A DNA stretch of 64,000 nt from Desulfurococcales archaeon (GTDB taxonomy: Archaea > Thermoproteota > Thermoprotei_A > Sulfolobales > Desulfurococcaceae): contig JALVYU010000026.1 in assembly GCA_027022365.1 (NCBI GenBank), forward strand, positions 310,001 through 374,000, in the 5' to 3' direction. Below the pieces are notes generated by a model that did no database searches, had not been told where the DNA came from, and saw only the letters and a list, made by a program, of their open reading frames with translations. Both the position numbers and the translations under genes were made by a program. Below are positions 55,403 through 63,643 of the stretch, piece after piece; the stretch's first letter is position 1, and each line of letters begins with the position of its first letter.

Positions 55403-55738
55403 ATGAGTGAAGAAGAACACGAGAAGACCAAAGTGATAAAAATATTTGAAGGCCAAGCAAAGATCGGAGAGATTATACAGGGACTACAAAACATTATGTT
55501 GCGGCCTGAAGATCTATCAAGCCCCGTTTCGTTCCAGATGGCTATATCACGAATAATGGATGCCCTCATGAAAAGCGTTGAGGAAGGACCCAAAAAGAGA
55601 TATGTAGCTGAAATAAGATTCACTGATAGTCTTGGAAATCCTGTTGTAATAGCTGTTGACCTAGGCGAGACTTTACCACCATTTTCAAAACGCGAGATTA
55701 AAGCTCGCATCTTGATAGAGTTGTTTGAACAGGATTAA
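55403..55738 (+). CDS. Small protein of unknown function
   Basis: 111 residues. Acidic start, then helices and strands (KRYVAEIRFTDSLGNPVVIA) and a final basic helix. No motif recognised. Located between a divergent gene and a winged-helix gene on the same strand. Confidence 0.6.
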   Translation: MSEEEHEKTKVIKIFEGQAKIGEIIQGLQNIMLRPEDLSSPVSFQMAISRIMDALMKSVEEGPKKRYVAEIRFTDSLGNPVVIAVDLGETLPPFSKREIKARILIELFEQD

Positions 55739-55795
55739 CACTTTCAGTATTCAAATAGCTATATATGATGAACATTGTAAGGGCTGACATTAAGG

Positions 55796-56101
55796 ATGAG
55801 GAGTAACCAGGCTACTGATAAGATTAGTAGACTACTGAAGAAACGTGAGTTGCTGGCGTTTTACATTCTATGTAAGGATGGTGAAAGAGAATACAACATC
55901 GGTGAAGCGTTAGACATTATCATGAACGAACTTATTCTTTCTAGAAAAGTGGCTTGGAACGTGCTGAGGAGACTTATAAGGCTAGGGCTTTTAAGAAGAA
56001 TAAGCAATGCTTATGTGAAATGTATAGGTTTTGAAAGCTATTTTGATGCTTTACTGCGTAGTTATAGGGAAGGACGTGTTCGCCGGATAGGAGCTGTGTA
56101 G
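55796..56101 (+). CDS. Winged-helix-like small protein
   Basis: 101 residues. The pattern of helices ELLAFYILCKDG, SRKVAWNVLRRLIRLGLLRR and a short wing resembles a winged-helix DNA-binding domain. Basic C-terminus. Sits just upstream of the convergent Alba gene. Target unknown. Confidence 0.6.
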   Translation: MRSNQATDKISRLLKKRELLAFYILCKDGEREYNIGEALDIIMNELILSRKVAWNVLRRLIRLGLLRRISNAYVKCIGFESYFDALLRSYREGRVRRIGAV

Positions 56102-56152
56102 CGAAAGCGCTAGAAAAACACTATTGTTTTATTTTTTGTTATCTTGACCTCG

Positions 56153-56449
56153 TTACTCTTTTACCTTAAGCTTTATCTCGATGGTGCTTACTCTGGTCTC
56201 GCGGCCGCTGGGGTTGGTCACTGTCTGGCTGCCGATCTTTATCTCTTCGATGTCTACCTTACCGGGTAGGAACCTGTTCCTAACGATCTCTACGGTGTCG
56301 ACAGCCTTGCTGATCGCTCTTCCTCTAGCCTTAACGACTATCTCTTTTACGCCCTGGTGTATTAGGGTTAGGACTGCGATTACGTAGTTCATTACGGGCT
56401 TCTTACCAACTAGTACGGTGTTGCTTGCATGAGGTGTTGCCTCTGCCAT
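56153..56449 (-). CDS. albA: DNA/RNA-binding protein Alba
   Basis: 98 residues from the ATG of [15 protein letters not shown] places it there and not at the GTG of 56458. Conserved [33 protein letters not shown] and the C-terminal strand. Alba coats chromosomal DNA and RNA in archaea. The Lys in GKKP is the acetylated position of Sulfolobus Alba. The same genome carries a second copy 4 kb away. Confidence 0.96.
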   Translation of the reverse strand: MAEATPHASNTVLVGKKPVMNYVIAVLTLIHQGVKEIVVKARGRAISKAVDTVEIVRNRFLPGKVDIEEIKIGSQTVTNPSGRETRVSTIEIKLKVKE

Positions 56450-56485
56450 GATGCCCACCTATTGACAACGCTTGTTTTAGTCTAG

Positions 56486-56504
56486 ACCCTATGAATCCTA
56501 GGGT
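56486..56504. promoter_or_regulatory. Inverted repeat in the Alba promoter
   Basis: ACCCTA and TAGGGT, 7 bases apart, between the TATA box (TTTATATA at 56508-56515, minus strand) and the Alba start, about where transcription should begin. A candidate operator. Confidence 0.35.
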
Positions 56505-56603
56505 TTCTATATAAACTTTACTCCTATACTTAGGAATAACATATGAGTGTTATTGTCCCCCTTCCTTTTAATCCAAAGCACTATAACGATATCGTTTCTA
56601 GGG

Positions 56604-59600
56604 ATGATTATGCAGAGAAAAACAATTTTAGATCCTATTTACTCCCATGCATGCCCATCTTGTGGAGGAGATGCAGAGGCTAGTTCACTAGAGAAAGTAG
56701 GGATTTGTACAAGGTGTTTCGCCGGAAGTAATAAATACACGCTTTCGGCTCTTTCATCACATCATGATCTCTTAGAAGAGATAGAGTATTTTGCTAAGTT
56801 TTTCCAAGAGGTCAATAATGGTTTTAAACCATGGGGCGCCCAGCGAGCATGGGCTAAAAGATTACTCAACAAGGAGAATACAGTAATAATAGCCCCTACT
56901 GGCATGGGTAAGACAACTTTACTTATAACATACGCTTTATACGCTAGTAAGGAGTACAAGCATAAGATCCTATATCTTGCACCGACAAAAGCATTGGCGA
57001 AACAAATATACGAAAAACTGGCAAATAGCGGAATTAATAGCATTAAGATCATATTCTATGATTCATCATTATCTAAAAAGAAAAGAGAAAAAATCCTTGA
57101 AGCTGTGAAAAACGGGCAGTACGATATACTTGTTGTAACTAATCATTTCTTATCAAGATACGACGATCTTGTTCGGGAAAGCAATCCCGACATAATTATG
57201 ATCGACGATGTTGACTCGCTAATGCGTAGTGCAAAAAGCATAGTAAAACTACTCCATCTACTGGGTTATGATGATGAAATTATCGAACTAATTAAGAAAA
57301 AACATGCTATATTCTGGAGACTTGTTGTACTAAGATCTTTGAACAAAGAAGAAGAATCTAAGGAACTAATAAAGAAGCTCTTAGAGATCGAGATAAGGAT
57401 AGATGATAAGTTATCAAAAGTTAAGAGAAAACAAGTTATTATATCATCAGCAACCGGTAGAATGCGTGGCGGCTATGCCTCGATACTTAGAGATCTTTTA
57501 CGTACCGATATTTCAGGCGTAACAATATACGGTAGAAATGTAACCGATTCTTATTATCTCTTCAAAGACGAGAAAGAGTTAAACAATGCCCTTATCAGTG
57601 TAATCAAAAAATTAGGCCGCGGATGCCTAATTCTAATAAGCCCAAGGCATCCGTTTAAAGAAGTTTTCAAAAATGTTGCCGAACACTTAAAGAAGGAGGG
57701 CCTTGGTCTAAAGATAGCCGAAGCGACACCATATAACATTAAAAAGTTCATTGAAGGCAAGATCGACATCATAATAGGGAGCTCTAGCTACTACGGTATG
57801 AGTGTCAGAGGTATAGACGCGCCTGAACACATTAGATACATCATATTTCTAGGAACACCCGCATTTACAATAGATCTCGAGGGATTTCTTGCAAATATAA
57901 CATTACTCTCCAGAGCGGCGCTGCTGTTGTCTGAAGAAAAAGGTGATGGGTCCTATAGAACTATAAGTGCAAACCTAAGAAATACTATGTTTAAGCTTAG
58001 TCTAGGTGAAAGAAGATTATTATCATATTTGATGAAAGGCAAAATCACAGTTGAAGATATTAGTAATGAAAAACTAGTCAAGCTATACAGCGAGATTAAT
58101 TCCTACTACAAACAGATTATAAGCGATCTAAAAGAATTGCTTAAAAATAAAAGAGTATTGAACATGGGGTCAATAACTCTCTTTTACGACAAGAAAACAG
58201 GAACATATAAAGCAATTATTCCTGATGTTATGACCTATATTCAGGCAAGTGGAAGAACAAGCAGACTATTAAGGGGAAAAATGACTCATGGGCTCTCAAT
58301 AATATTTGAAAACATAACGTTTTCTAACGTAATAAAATCGCTGGAGAAAAGACTCAATGCATATAATGAGGAATTAGTCTTTAAGGAACTTGATCAAGTT
58401 GATCTGGATCTTGAGATAAAAGAAATAATCAATAGTAGGACTCAAAAGAAAGAAGTCAATATGCTTAGTTATAAGAATATATTACTTATAGTAGAGTCGC
58501 CGACGAAAGCAAGAACTATTGCGAGGTTCTTCGGTAAACCAACTAGAAGAAAAATAGGCAGTGTTAGTGTATTTGAGATACCATTCATATCAGATAATAC
58601 TGTCATACATATGAACGTAATAGCAACGCGTGGCCATATATATGATCTAACAACAGAACCAATAGGTGCATACGGGATAATTTTCAATAATAATAAGATA
58701 ATGCCCAAATACGAAACAATAAAACGCTGTAGGATTTGCGGCCATCAATTCACATACGGGGATAAATGCCCGAGATGCGGTAGCTCAGCTTTTTATGATT
58801 CAATCGAAATAGTCAGTGTTTTGAGAAAGCTATCATCAGAAGCGGACGAAATATACATAGCCACAGACCCTGACATAGAGGGAGAAAAAATTGCTTATGA
58901 CGTGTATTTAACTGTTAGACCCTTTGTAAGTGAGGAAAACATATGGAGAATAGAGCTCCATGAAATAACGTTATCGGAGCTAAAGAAAGCATTCGGTAAA
59001 AAGAGGAGAATTAATAAAAAGCTCGTGGAGGCCGAGATATATAGGCGCATACTTGATAGACTCATAGGCTTTAGCTTGAGCCAGAAGCTATGGATTAAGT
59101 ACGGCAAGAATTGGTTGGGAGCTGGAAGAGTTCAAACACCTGTTCTAGGATGGGTTATTGAACAGTACAATAAATGGAAGCTGAACAAATGTAAGCTGAT
59201 CATACTTGAACTACCCAACGGTCTTAAAGTAAGGTTTCATCTTGGGAAAGATGATTATAGGAGAATAGTAGATAGGATTAAGAAGGAAGGCGTTGAGCTC
59301 AGACTCTTAGAAATTAATGAAAAAACGTTCAATCCACAACCACCGTACACTACCGACATGCTTTTAGAGGATGCGTCTAGATTAGGGATACCATCGAGAC
59401 TCGCTATGAAGATTGCACAAGAATTGTTCGAATCGGGCTTGATAACCTATCATAGAACCGATTACACATATGTATCCTCGACAGGAATATCAATAGCTAG
59501 GCAATATATTAAAAAACACGGATTTGAAGGTTTATTCAGGCCTAGCCACTGGGGCGATAAAGGAGCGCATGAGGCAATACGGCCGACTCATCCTCTCGAT

Positions 59601-60269
59601 GTCGACGAGCTCATAAAAGCTATTTCGGAGGGATTAATTAATCCGTCAATACCCCTAACTGGTCTACACTACAAGCTCTATGGTATGATCTTCAACAGAT
59701 TCATTGCTAGTCAGATGAAACCCTACAAGGCAAAAGTAGCCAAGATCTCAGTATATGTAGCGGATCTAGAATTGGCCGAACTAGAAGTGATCCTAGAAAT
59801 AGTGGATCATGGATTCGACGTTATCAGAAAAACCACGACGTATCCATCGATACAAGACATAGTAGGCAAGAAGCTTATGCCCGTAAGTATAAAAGTTGTG
59901 GACTCGTCTCTAGAGAAGCTTCATAGCGAGGGCTCGATCATCAAGCTGATGAAGTCAAAGGGGCTTGGAAGACCTAGTACTTATGCGTCAATAATCTCAA
60001 GCATAGTCAGACATGGATACGTAATTAGGTCGAAGAGGAGGGGGTATCTTATACCGACGAAAACAGGTATAGAAGTATACGATTACCTCACCAAGAACTA
60101 TGCAGAACTAGTTTCGGAATCAACTACTAAGAAGATGGAGGAAACAATCGATATGATAGCTTCAGGTAAGGCGAGTGTGGAAACAGCTATATTACTAGTG
60201 CTAGACAAGATAACATCATATAAGCTACCAATAACTGTTAGTTCACAACCCAGTAGCGTAGAAGTATAA
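56604..60269 (+). CDS. rgy: Reverse gyrase
   Basis: About 1221 residues from the ATG of MIMQRKTILDPIY; an upstream ATG at 56547 adds 19 hydrophobic residues and is less likely. N-terminal zinc finger (CPSCGG and CTRCF), helicase half with Walker A IAPTGMGKTTLLI and IDDVDSL, then the type IA topoisomerase half: toprim LIVESPTKARTIARFF, second zinc finger CRICG and CPRCG, and the active-site Tyr in LITYHRTDYT. Introduces positive supercoils and marks a hyperthermophile. Flanked by two Alba genes. Confidence 0.97.
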   Translation: MIMQRKTILDPIYSHACPSCGGDAEASSLEKVGICTRCFAGSNKYTLSALSSHHDLLEEIEYFAKFFQEVNNGFKPWGAQRAWAKRLLNKENTVIIAPTGMGKTTLLITYALYASKEYKHKILYLAPTKALAKQIYEKLANSGINSIKIIFYDSSLSKKKREKILEAVKNGQYDILVVTNHFLSRYDDLVRESNPDIIMIDDVDSLMRSAKSIVKLLHLLGYDDEIIELIKKKHAIFWRLVVLRSLNKEEESKELIKKLLEIEIRIDDKLSKVKRKQVIISSATGRMRGGYASILRDLLRTDISGVTIYGRNVTDSYYLFKDEKELNNALISVIKKLGRGCLILISPRHPFKEVFKNVAEHLKKEGLGLKIAEATPYNIKKFIEGKIDIIIGSSSYYGMSVRGIDAPEHIRYIIFLGTPAFTIDLEGFLANITLLSRAALLLSEEKGDGSYRTISANLRNTMFKLSLGERRLLSYLMKGKITVEDISNEKLVKLYSEINSYYKQIISDLKELLKNKRVLNMGSITLFYDKKTGTYKAIIPDVMTYIQASGRTSRLLRGKMTHGLSIIFENITFSNVIKSLEKRLNAYNEELVFKELDQVDLDLEIKEIINSRTQKKEVNMLSYKNILLIVESPTKARTIARFFGKPTRRKIGSVSVFEIPFISDNTVIHMNVIATRGHIYDLTTEPIGAYGIIFNNNKIMPKYETIKRCRICGHQFTYGDKCPRCGSSAFYDSIEIVSVLRKLSSEADEIYIATDPDIEGEKIAYDVYLTVRPFVSEENIWRIELHEITLSELKKAFGKKRRINKKLVEAEIYRRILDRLIGFSLSQKLWIKYGKNWLGAGRVQTPVLGWVIEQYNKWKLNKCKLIILELPNGLKVRFHLGKDDYRRIVDRIKKEGVELRLLEINEKTFNPQPPYTTDMLLEDASRLGIPSRLAMKIAQELFESGLITYHRTDYTYVSSTGISIARQYIKKHGFEGLFRPSHWGDKGAHEAIRPTHPLDVDELIKAISEGLINPSIPLTGLHYKLYGMIFNRFIASQMKPYKAKVAKISVYVADLELAELEVILEIVDHGFDVIRKTTTYPSIQDIVGKKLMPVSIKVVDSSLEKLHSEGSIIKLMKSKGLGRPSTYASIISSIVRHGYVIRSKRRGYLIPTKTGIEVYDYLTKNYAELVSESTTKKMEETIDMIASGKASVETAILLVLDKITSYKLPITVSSQPSSVEV

Positions 60270-60290
60270 CGTTGAGAACTAAGGTATACC

Positions 60291-60596
60291 CTAGTATTTT
60301 CTTCGGACTCTAATGGCTATATACGATCTTCTTCTGCCTCTAAATCTCTCACTACCTATTTCAACGTTTACTAGCTCGATACTATCACCGAGCTTATCTT
60401 TGAGTATTCTGTAAACATCCACAGCTTTGCTAATGAAGTCCCCCCTACCCTTGATTATTATCTCGTCTATACCTTCATTGAAGCTGACAATAGCGTCGAA
60501 AATATAGTCATCAATGTGTTTTTTACCTATATCAATTATCTTTGTCTGAGGCGATAACACTTCGTTGCACCACCACATATTCTTCGTACACGCCAC
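60291..60596 (-). CDS. Second Alba-family protein
   Basis: 101 residues. The Alba core is visible (KHIDDYIFDAIVSFNEGIDE, GRGDFISKAVDVYRILKD, and a final basic strand), but the GKKPVMNY motif is replaced. Diverged paralogues of this kind form heterodimers with Alba1 in other crenarchaea. Convergent with reverse gyrase. Confidence 0.85.
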   Translation of the reverse strand: MACTKNMWWCNEVLSPQTKIIDIGKKHIDDYIFDAIVSFNEGIDEIIIKGRGDFISKAVDVYRILKDKLGDSIELVNVEIGSERFRGRRRSYIAIRVRRKY

Positions 60597-60651
60597 TATC
60601 CTAATCGAAAATACATGAAAGGGATTATTTAAGGTCTACTATAACACTGAG

Positions 60652-60718
60652 AGAATCAGCCGGGATTCGCTATTATTTCATCCCGTTAAGGTCTTTGGAT
60701 AGGGCGTTCATCATCCTA
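60652..60718 (-). ncRNA. C/D box sRNA candidate overlapping the end of a protein gene
   Basis: Minus strand: box C ATGATGA at 60708-60714, C'-like GGGATGAA, then a guide TAATAGCGAATCCCGG and box D CTGA at 60656-60659. The outer boxes are perfect; D' is unclear. Box C includes the stop codon of the upstream 213-residue gene, so the RNA may be cut from that mRNA. Targets not identified. Confidence 0.6.
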
Positions 60719-61352
60719 TACTCATGTATTTTCCAAATGCTTTAATTAAACGTCCGGATATATCCGCTAGATAAGATGCTATAACTGGTGCATCACCACA
60801 TGTTACATACAAGGAGCGGGGGATTAGCAATAGGTCTAGCTTATCTATATTATTTCCGTAATCTGGTATAATCCGGATAACGGATCTTTTTCTCTTATTA
60901 TTGTATAGGCACACAACTAGATCGTTATCCAGCCGCGAAGCCGAGAGAATATTGTTTCCGCTGCGAATTTTCCGTTGAAGCGCTATGGATTCACACACAT
61001 TATGTTTAACCCTCATATATACTTCAGCACATATTGTTTCAAGCCTATTGGATAGTTCAATCAGGATGCTTTTAGTCACGGAAACAAGATGCTCCAGACC
61101 CCTCAATAAAACACATTTACTTGCCCTCAATATGTATGGCTCAATAATATCTGTTCTAAACCCCTGCTTTTCTAATAAATACCTAACATAGGATATTGAA
61201 TATTGTCTTTTGACCTCGATCCTAATACTAAAGCATAACTGGGCGCCCGACCTCTCTATCGCTACCTGCGGCTCAGACGGGGATAACTTCTTCATTTTAT
61301 CAGACCTCGTATCCTCTTCATCGCCTTGTTCTGTATGAAATAAAATATACAT
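60711..61352 (-). CDS. Protein of unknown function
   Basis: 213 residues with several internal Met that could start it (for example MKKLSPSEPQ). Mixed alpha/beta; the segment IRIEVKRQYSISYVRYLLEK and many Cys (about six) but no clustered metal motif. No family recognised. Its stop codon lies inside a C/D sRNA candidate. Confidence 0.55.
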   Translation of the reverse strand: MYILFHTEQGDEEDTRSDKMKKLSPSEPQVAIERSGAQLCFSIRIEVKRQYSISYVRYLLEKQGFRTDIIEPYILRASKCVLLRGLEHLVSVTKSILIELSNRLETICAEVYMRVKHNVCESIALQRKIRSGNNILSASRLDNDLVVCLYNNKRKRSVIRIIPDYGNNIDKLDLLLIPRSLYVTCGDAPVIASYLADISGRLIKAFGKYMSIG

Positions 61353-61535
61353 GGAAAAATATCAGTAACACGGACCTTCTTCATCTAACTAGTATCCGGC
61401 AGTGGCTTATCATCATCCAATACAAGCTGATAATTATAGAGCTACTTTATTCTATCGTTCGGCAAGCATTGATATTTATAAGCAGGATACAATTATTGGA
61501 TAACGTAGCCGAAAATACAAGACACGTGATCAGCT

Positions 61536-62267
61536 ATGATGTCGCAACCATCCCAAAAAACCAGTTTATTGATAGGTCAGATCAGCATACTTATAATCTC
61601 ACTGGTTACTGCCTTCATGCCTCAGTATTCGATGTACATTTTCCTAGGTTATTTCATTATAATAATGATAGTAATGTTTAGAAGCTCGAGAAAAATGAGC
61701 AAAATACCTCCAAAAAACGAGCTTGGCGCACCTCTTTTTAAAGAGAATGGCGCTATCAAGATCGCTATGAATGACGAGCTATTAACACAGGAGCTCAAGA
61801 AACAAGCAATGGGGTCTATGAGTTTATTAATGCTTACATTTATGGTATTCATACTGTTTCCGCTCTATAGGCAATACGCGTTTATACCGATACACGACGC
61901 TTTATCTTCGGCTATCGGAAACACTATTGTTGTAAACTTTCTTGATTACTATATAATGTACCAGGTTATATTCGGTATTCTAACATTATCGCGGTTTTTA
62001 ATGCAGAATAAACTGGGGCAGATGAACTTAATGATTCCACAGAAATTCCATTTATACCGTATCGGAATCGTTGCCAATGACAGAATGTTCATACCGCTAA
62101 CAAGCGATTTATGCTTCATCTTTGATCGTAAGAGACACTTCGTAGAGCTTCACAGCATTAAAAACAAGGGCTTTAGAATAAGACTTTACACAGACGCTAT
62201 TAGCGAGTTAGTAGAAAAACTGAAAAGCCTAAAGGTGTCCCAATGTGTCGAGGAAGCAAAGATATAA
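61536..62267 (+). CDS. Membrane protein of unknown function, DUF2208-like
   Basis: 243 residues. Helix pair at about 11-50, a cytoplasmic stretch MSKIPPKNELGAPLFKENG, further helices at 93-115 and 135-155, then a soluble C-terminal domain with FIFDRKRHFVELHS. This layout fits the archaeal DUF2208 membrane proteins, from memory only. It overlaps the eL24-like gene by 23 bases. Confidence 0.6.
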   Translation: MMSQPSQKTSLLIGQISILIISLVTAFMPQYSMYIFLGYFIIIMIVMFRSSRKMSKIPPKNELGAPLFKENGAIKIAMNDELLTQELKKQAMGSMSLLMLTFMVFILFPLYRQYAFIPIHDALSSAIGNTIVVNFLDYYIMYQVIFGILTLSRFLMQNKLGQMNLMIPQKFHLYRIGIVANDRMFIPLTSDLCFIFDRKRHFVELHSIKNKGFRIRLYTDAISELVEKLKSLKVSQCVEEAKI

Positions 62268-62490
62268 ATGTATAATGTGTGGCCGAATATTCCCCGAGGG
62301 CCAAGGCATAGTAATTACATATGGAAAAACAATACTGTCGTTCCATAGCAATAGATGCGCCTCGAAATTCTTTAGACTGCTCCTGGAACGTGTACCTCCA
62401 GAAGAACTTGAAAAATACATTAAGAGGCTTATCGAGGAACAAGAAGATAGGCTTAGATCGCTTGAGGAGATTAAAAAGAAGAAAATATAA
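62245..62490 (+). CDS. eL24-like zinc protein with C-terminal helix
   Basis: 81 residues from a GTG. CIMCGRIFPEGQGIVITYGK followed by FHSNRCASKF is the zinc-binding pattern of ribosomal protein L24e (Cys-x2-Cys, then Ser-x2-Cys). After it comes a charged helix of about 40 residues that ordinary archaeal L24e lacks, so it could be a related TRASH-type protein. It starts within the preceding membrane protein gene. Confidence 0.6.
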   Translation: MSRKQRYKCIMCGRIFPEGQGIVITYGKTILSFHSNRCASKFFRLLLERVPPEELEKYIKRLIEEQEDRLRSLEEIKKKKI

Positions 62491-62557
62491 TAGGTCTGCT
62501 CGCGGTAATGTCATCATCCCTTACGGTCCATGGGGGGCAAGTGTCTTCATCCCTAGG
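62491..62557 (-). ncRNA. C/D-like sRNA candidate with possible 16S rRNA 530-loop guide
   Basis: Minus strand: UAGG stem, C-like GATGA (62549 region), box C' ATGATGA (62511-62517), a 12-nt guide CATTACCGCGAG, D-like CAGA (62495-62498) and the CCUA that closes the stem. Nine bases of the guide complement the universal 16S sequence CGCGGUAAU. Boxes C and D are non-consensus, so this is tentative. Confidence 0.45.
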
Positions 62558-62583
62558 GCCAAGATTATTTGGCTAAAGCATTA

Positions 62584-62820
62584 TCAACTATTGTTTTGAT
62601 TCCCCTTTGAAAATCTTCTCCTTATTTCATCCACCACTTCTCTACTTAGACCAATTTTTCTCGCCATTTCTAAAGCCTTTTCAAGAGCTTCATCATCACT
62701 GATCGCATTGACATTGAATAATATATTTGTCTCCTTCAAACGAACTCTATACCTAGGCTGCCCCAGGAAAACATATCTTTCCAGTATTTCTAGATCCTTC
62801 TTGTCAATCAAACCTGACAC
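62584..62820 (-). CDS. Small protein of unknown function
   Basis: 78 residues, alpha/beta: LERYVFLGQPRYRVRLKETN then AISDDEALEKALEMARKIGL. The strand-strand-helix pattern recalls small ribosome-associated proteins such as LX, but no true match is claimed. Thirty bases downstream of the HIT gene on the same strand. Confidence 0.6.
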   Translation of the reverse strand: MSGLIDKKDLEILERYVFLGQPRYRVRLKETNILFNVNAISDDEALEKALEMARKIGLSREVVDEIRRRFSKGNQNNS

Positions 62821-62849
62821 CCCAAAATCTTAATCGATAAAATCTTCGG

Positions 62850-63401
62850 TTAAACCCTGCCCTCATCATCAAACATCAGTGATCGAGGGCTTCCACATCT
62901 GTTTTCAATATCTTTCCACTTAGATTTTAATATGTGATATCCCTCGTTTAGGGCCATAGGTAGAGTTTTTGTAGAACCTATAATAGCGATGAAATTAGCG
63001 TCGCCAACCCATCTGGGTACTACATGGAAGTGAATATGCCCTGGAACACCAGCACCAGCTGCTCTTCCTATATTGACTCCTATATTGAACCCATCAGGGT
63101 TAAATGCCTTCTTAAGAACTTCGACAGAGCGTCTAATGAGCGTACACATTTCAAGATATTCTTCCTCTGTTAGATCAGATAGTTCTCCGACATGCCTATA
63201 TGGTACTATGAGTAGGTGCCCCGTATTATATGGGTAAGCATTCATAACAACATATGATTTCCTCCCCCGATATATGATCAATGACTGGTCATCACTGTAT
63301 TTAGGTAGTTCGCAGAAGACGCATTTCTTCTCGGAATCTATTTTTCGTATGTACTCGTATCTCCAGGGGTTCCAAAGTAGTTTAAACAATTTATCACCCA
63401 T
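62850..63401 (-). CDS. HIT family nucleotide hydrolase/transferase
   Basis: 183 residues. Zinc pair CVFCELP near residue 28, GHLLIVPYRHVGELSDLTEE and the catalytic histidine triad GHIHFHVVPRW near 125. These proteins cleave Ap4A or adenylated substrates. The length and the Cys pair fit the archaeal AP4A phosphorylase-like group. Divergent from the ABC exporter gene. Confidence 0.93.
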   Translation of the reverse strand: MGDKLFKLLWNPWRYEYIRKIDSEKKCVFCELPKYSDDQSLIIYRGRKSYVVMNAYPYNTGHLLIVPYRHVGELSDLTEEEYLEMCTLIRRSVEVLKKAFNPDGFNIGVNIGRAAGAGVPGHIHFHVVPRWVGDANFIAIIGSTKTLPMALNEGYHILKSKWKDIENRCGSPRSLMFDDEGRV

Positions 63402-63460
63402 TACTCACTTAATTATGCTCTCGATATTGCTTTCCTTTTATTGAGAAATATACGCCAGCT

Positions 63461-63472
63461 ACTTATAGAAGT
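63461..63472. promoter_or_regulatory. Operator candidate, copy 1 (ACTTATAGAAGT)
   Basis: 12-bp imperfect palindrome (ACTT/AAGT arms). Lies next to the TATA-like GCGTATATTT of the HIT gene. An identical copy is at 63550. Confidence 0.4.
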
Positions 63473-63549
63473 TATGGAAATATATAACATAATTCATACC
63501 TATTTACGGATACAACGTTTTTATACATGGCGAACTTAGTAAACTACTT

Positions 63550-63561
63550 ACTTATAGAAGT
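63550..63561. promoter_or_regulatory. Operator candidate, copy 2 (ACTTATAGAAGT)
   Basis: Exact repeat of copy 1, 89 bases apart, about 25-30 bases after the TATA box at 63518-63527 and thus near the expected transcription start of the ABC gene. Position suggests repression. Confidence 0.45.
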
Positions 63562-63643
63562 GAAAACAAGGGTGAAAACATTTGTGGAAGAGTCACGAAA
63601 CATGTAAATTATGTAAACAATGACTAATCGAGGTACACTAATT

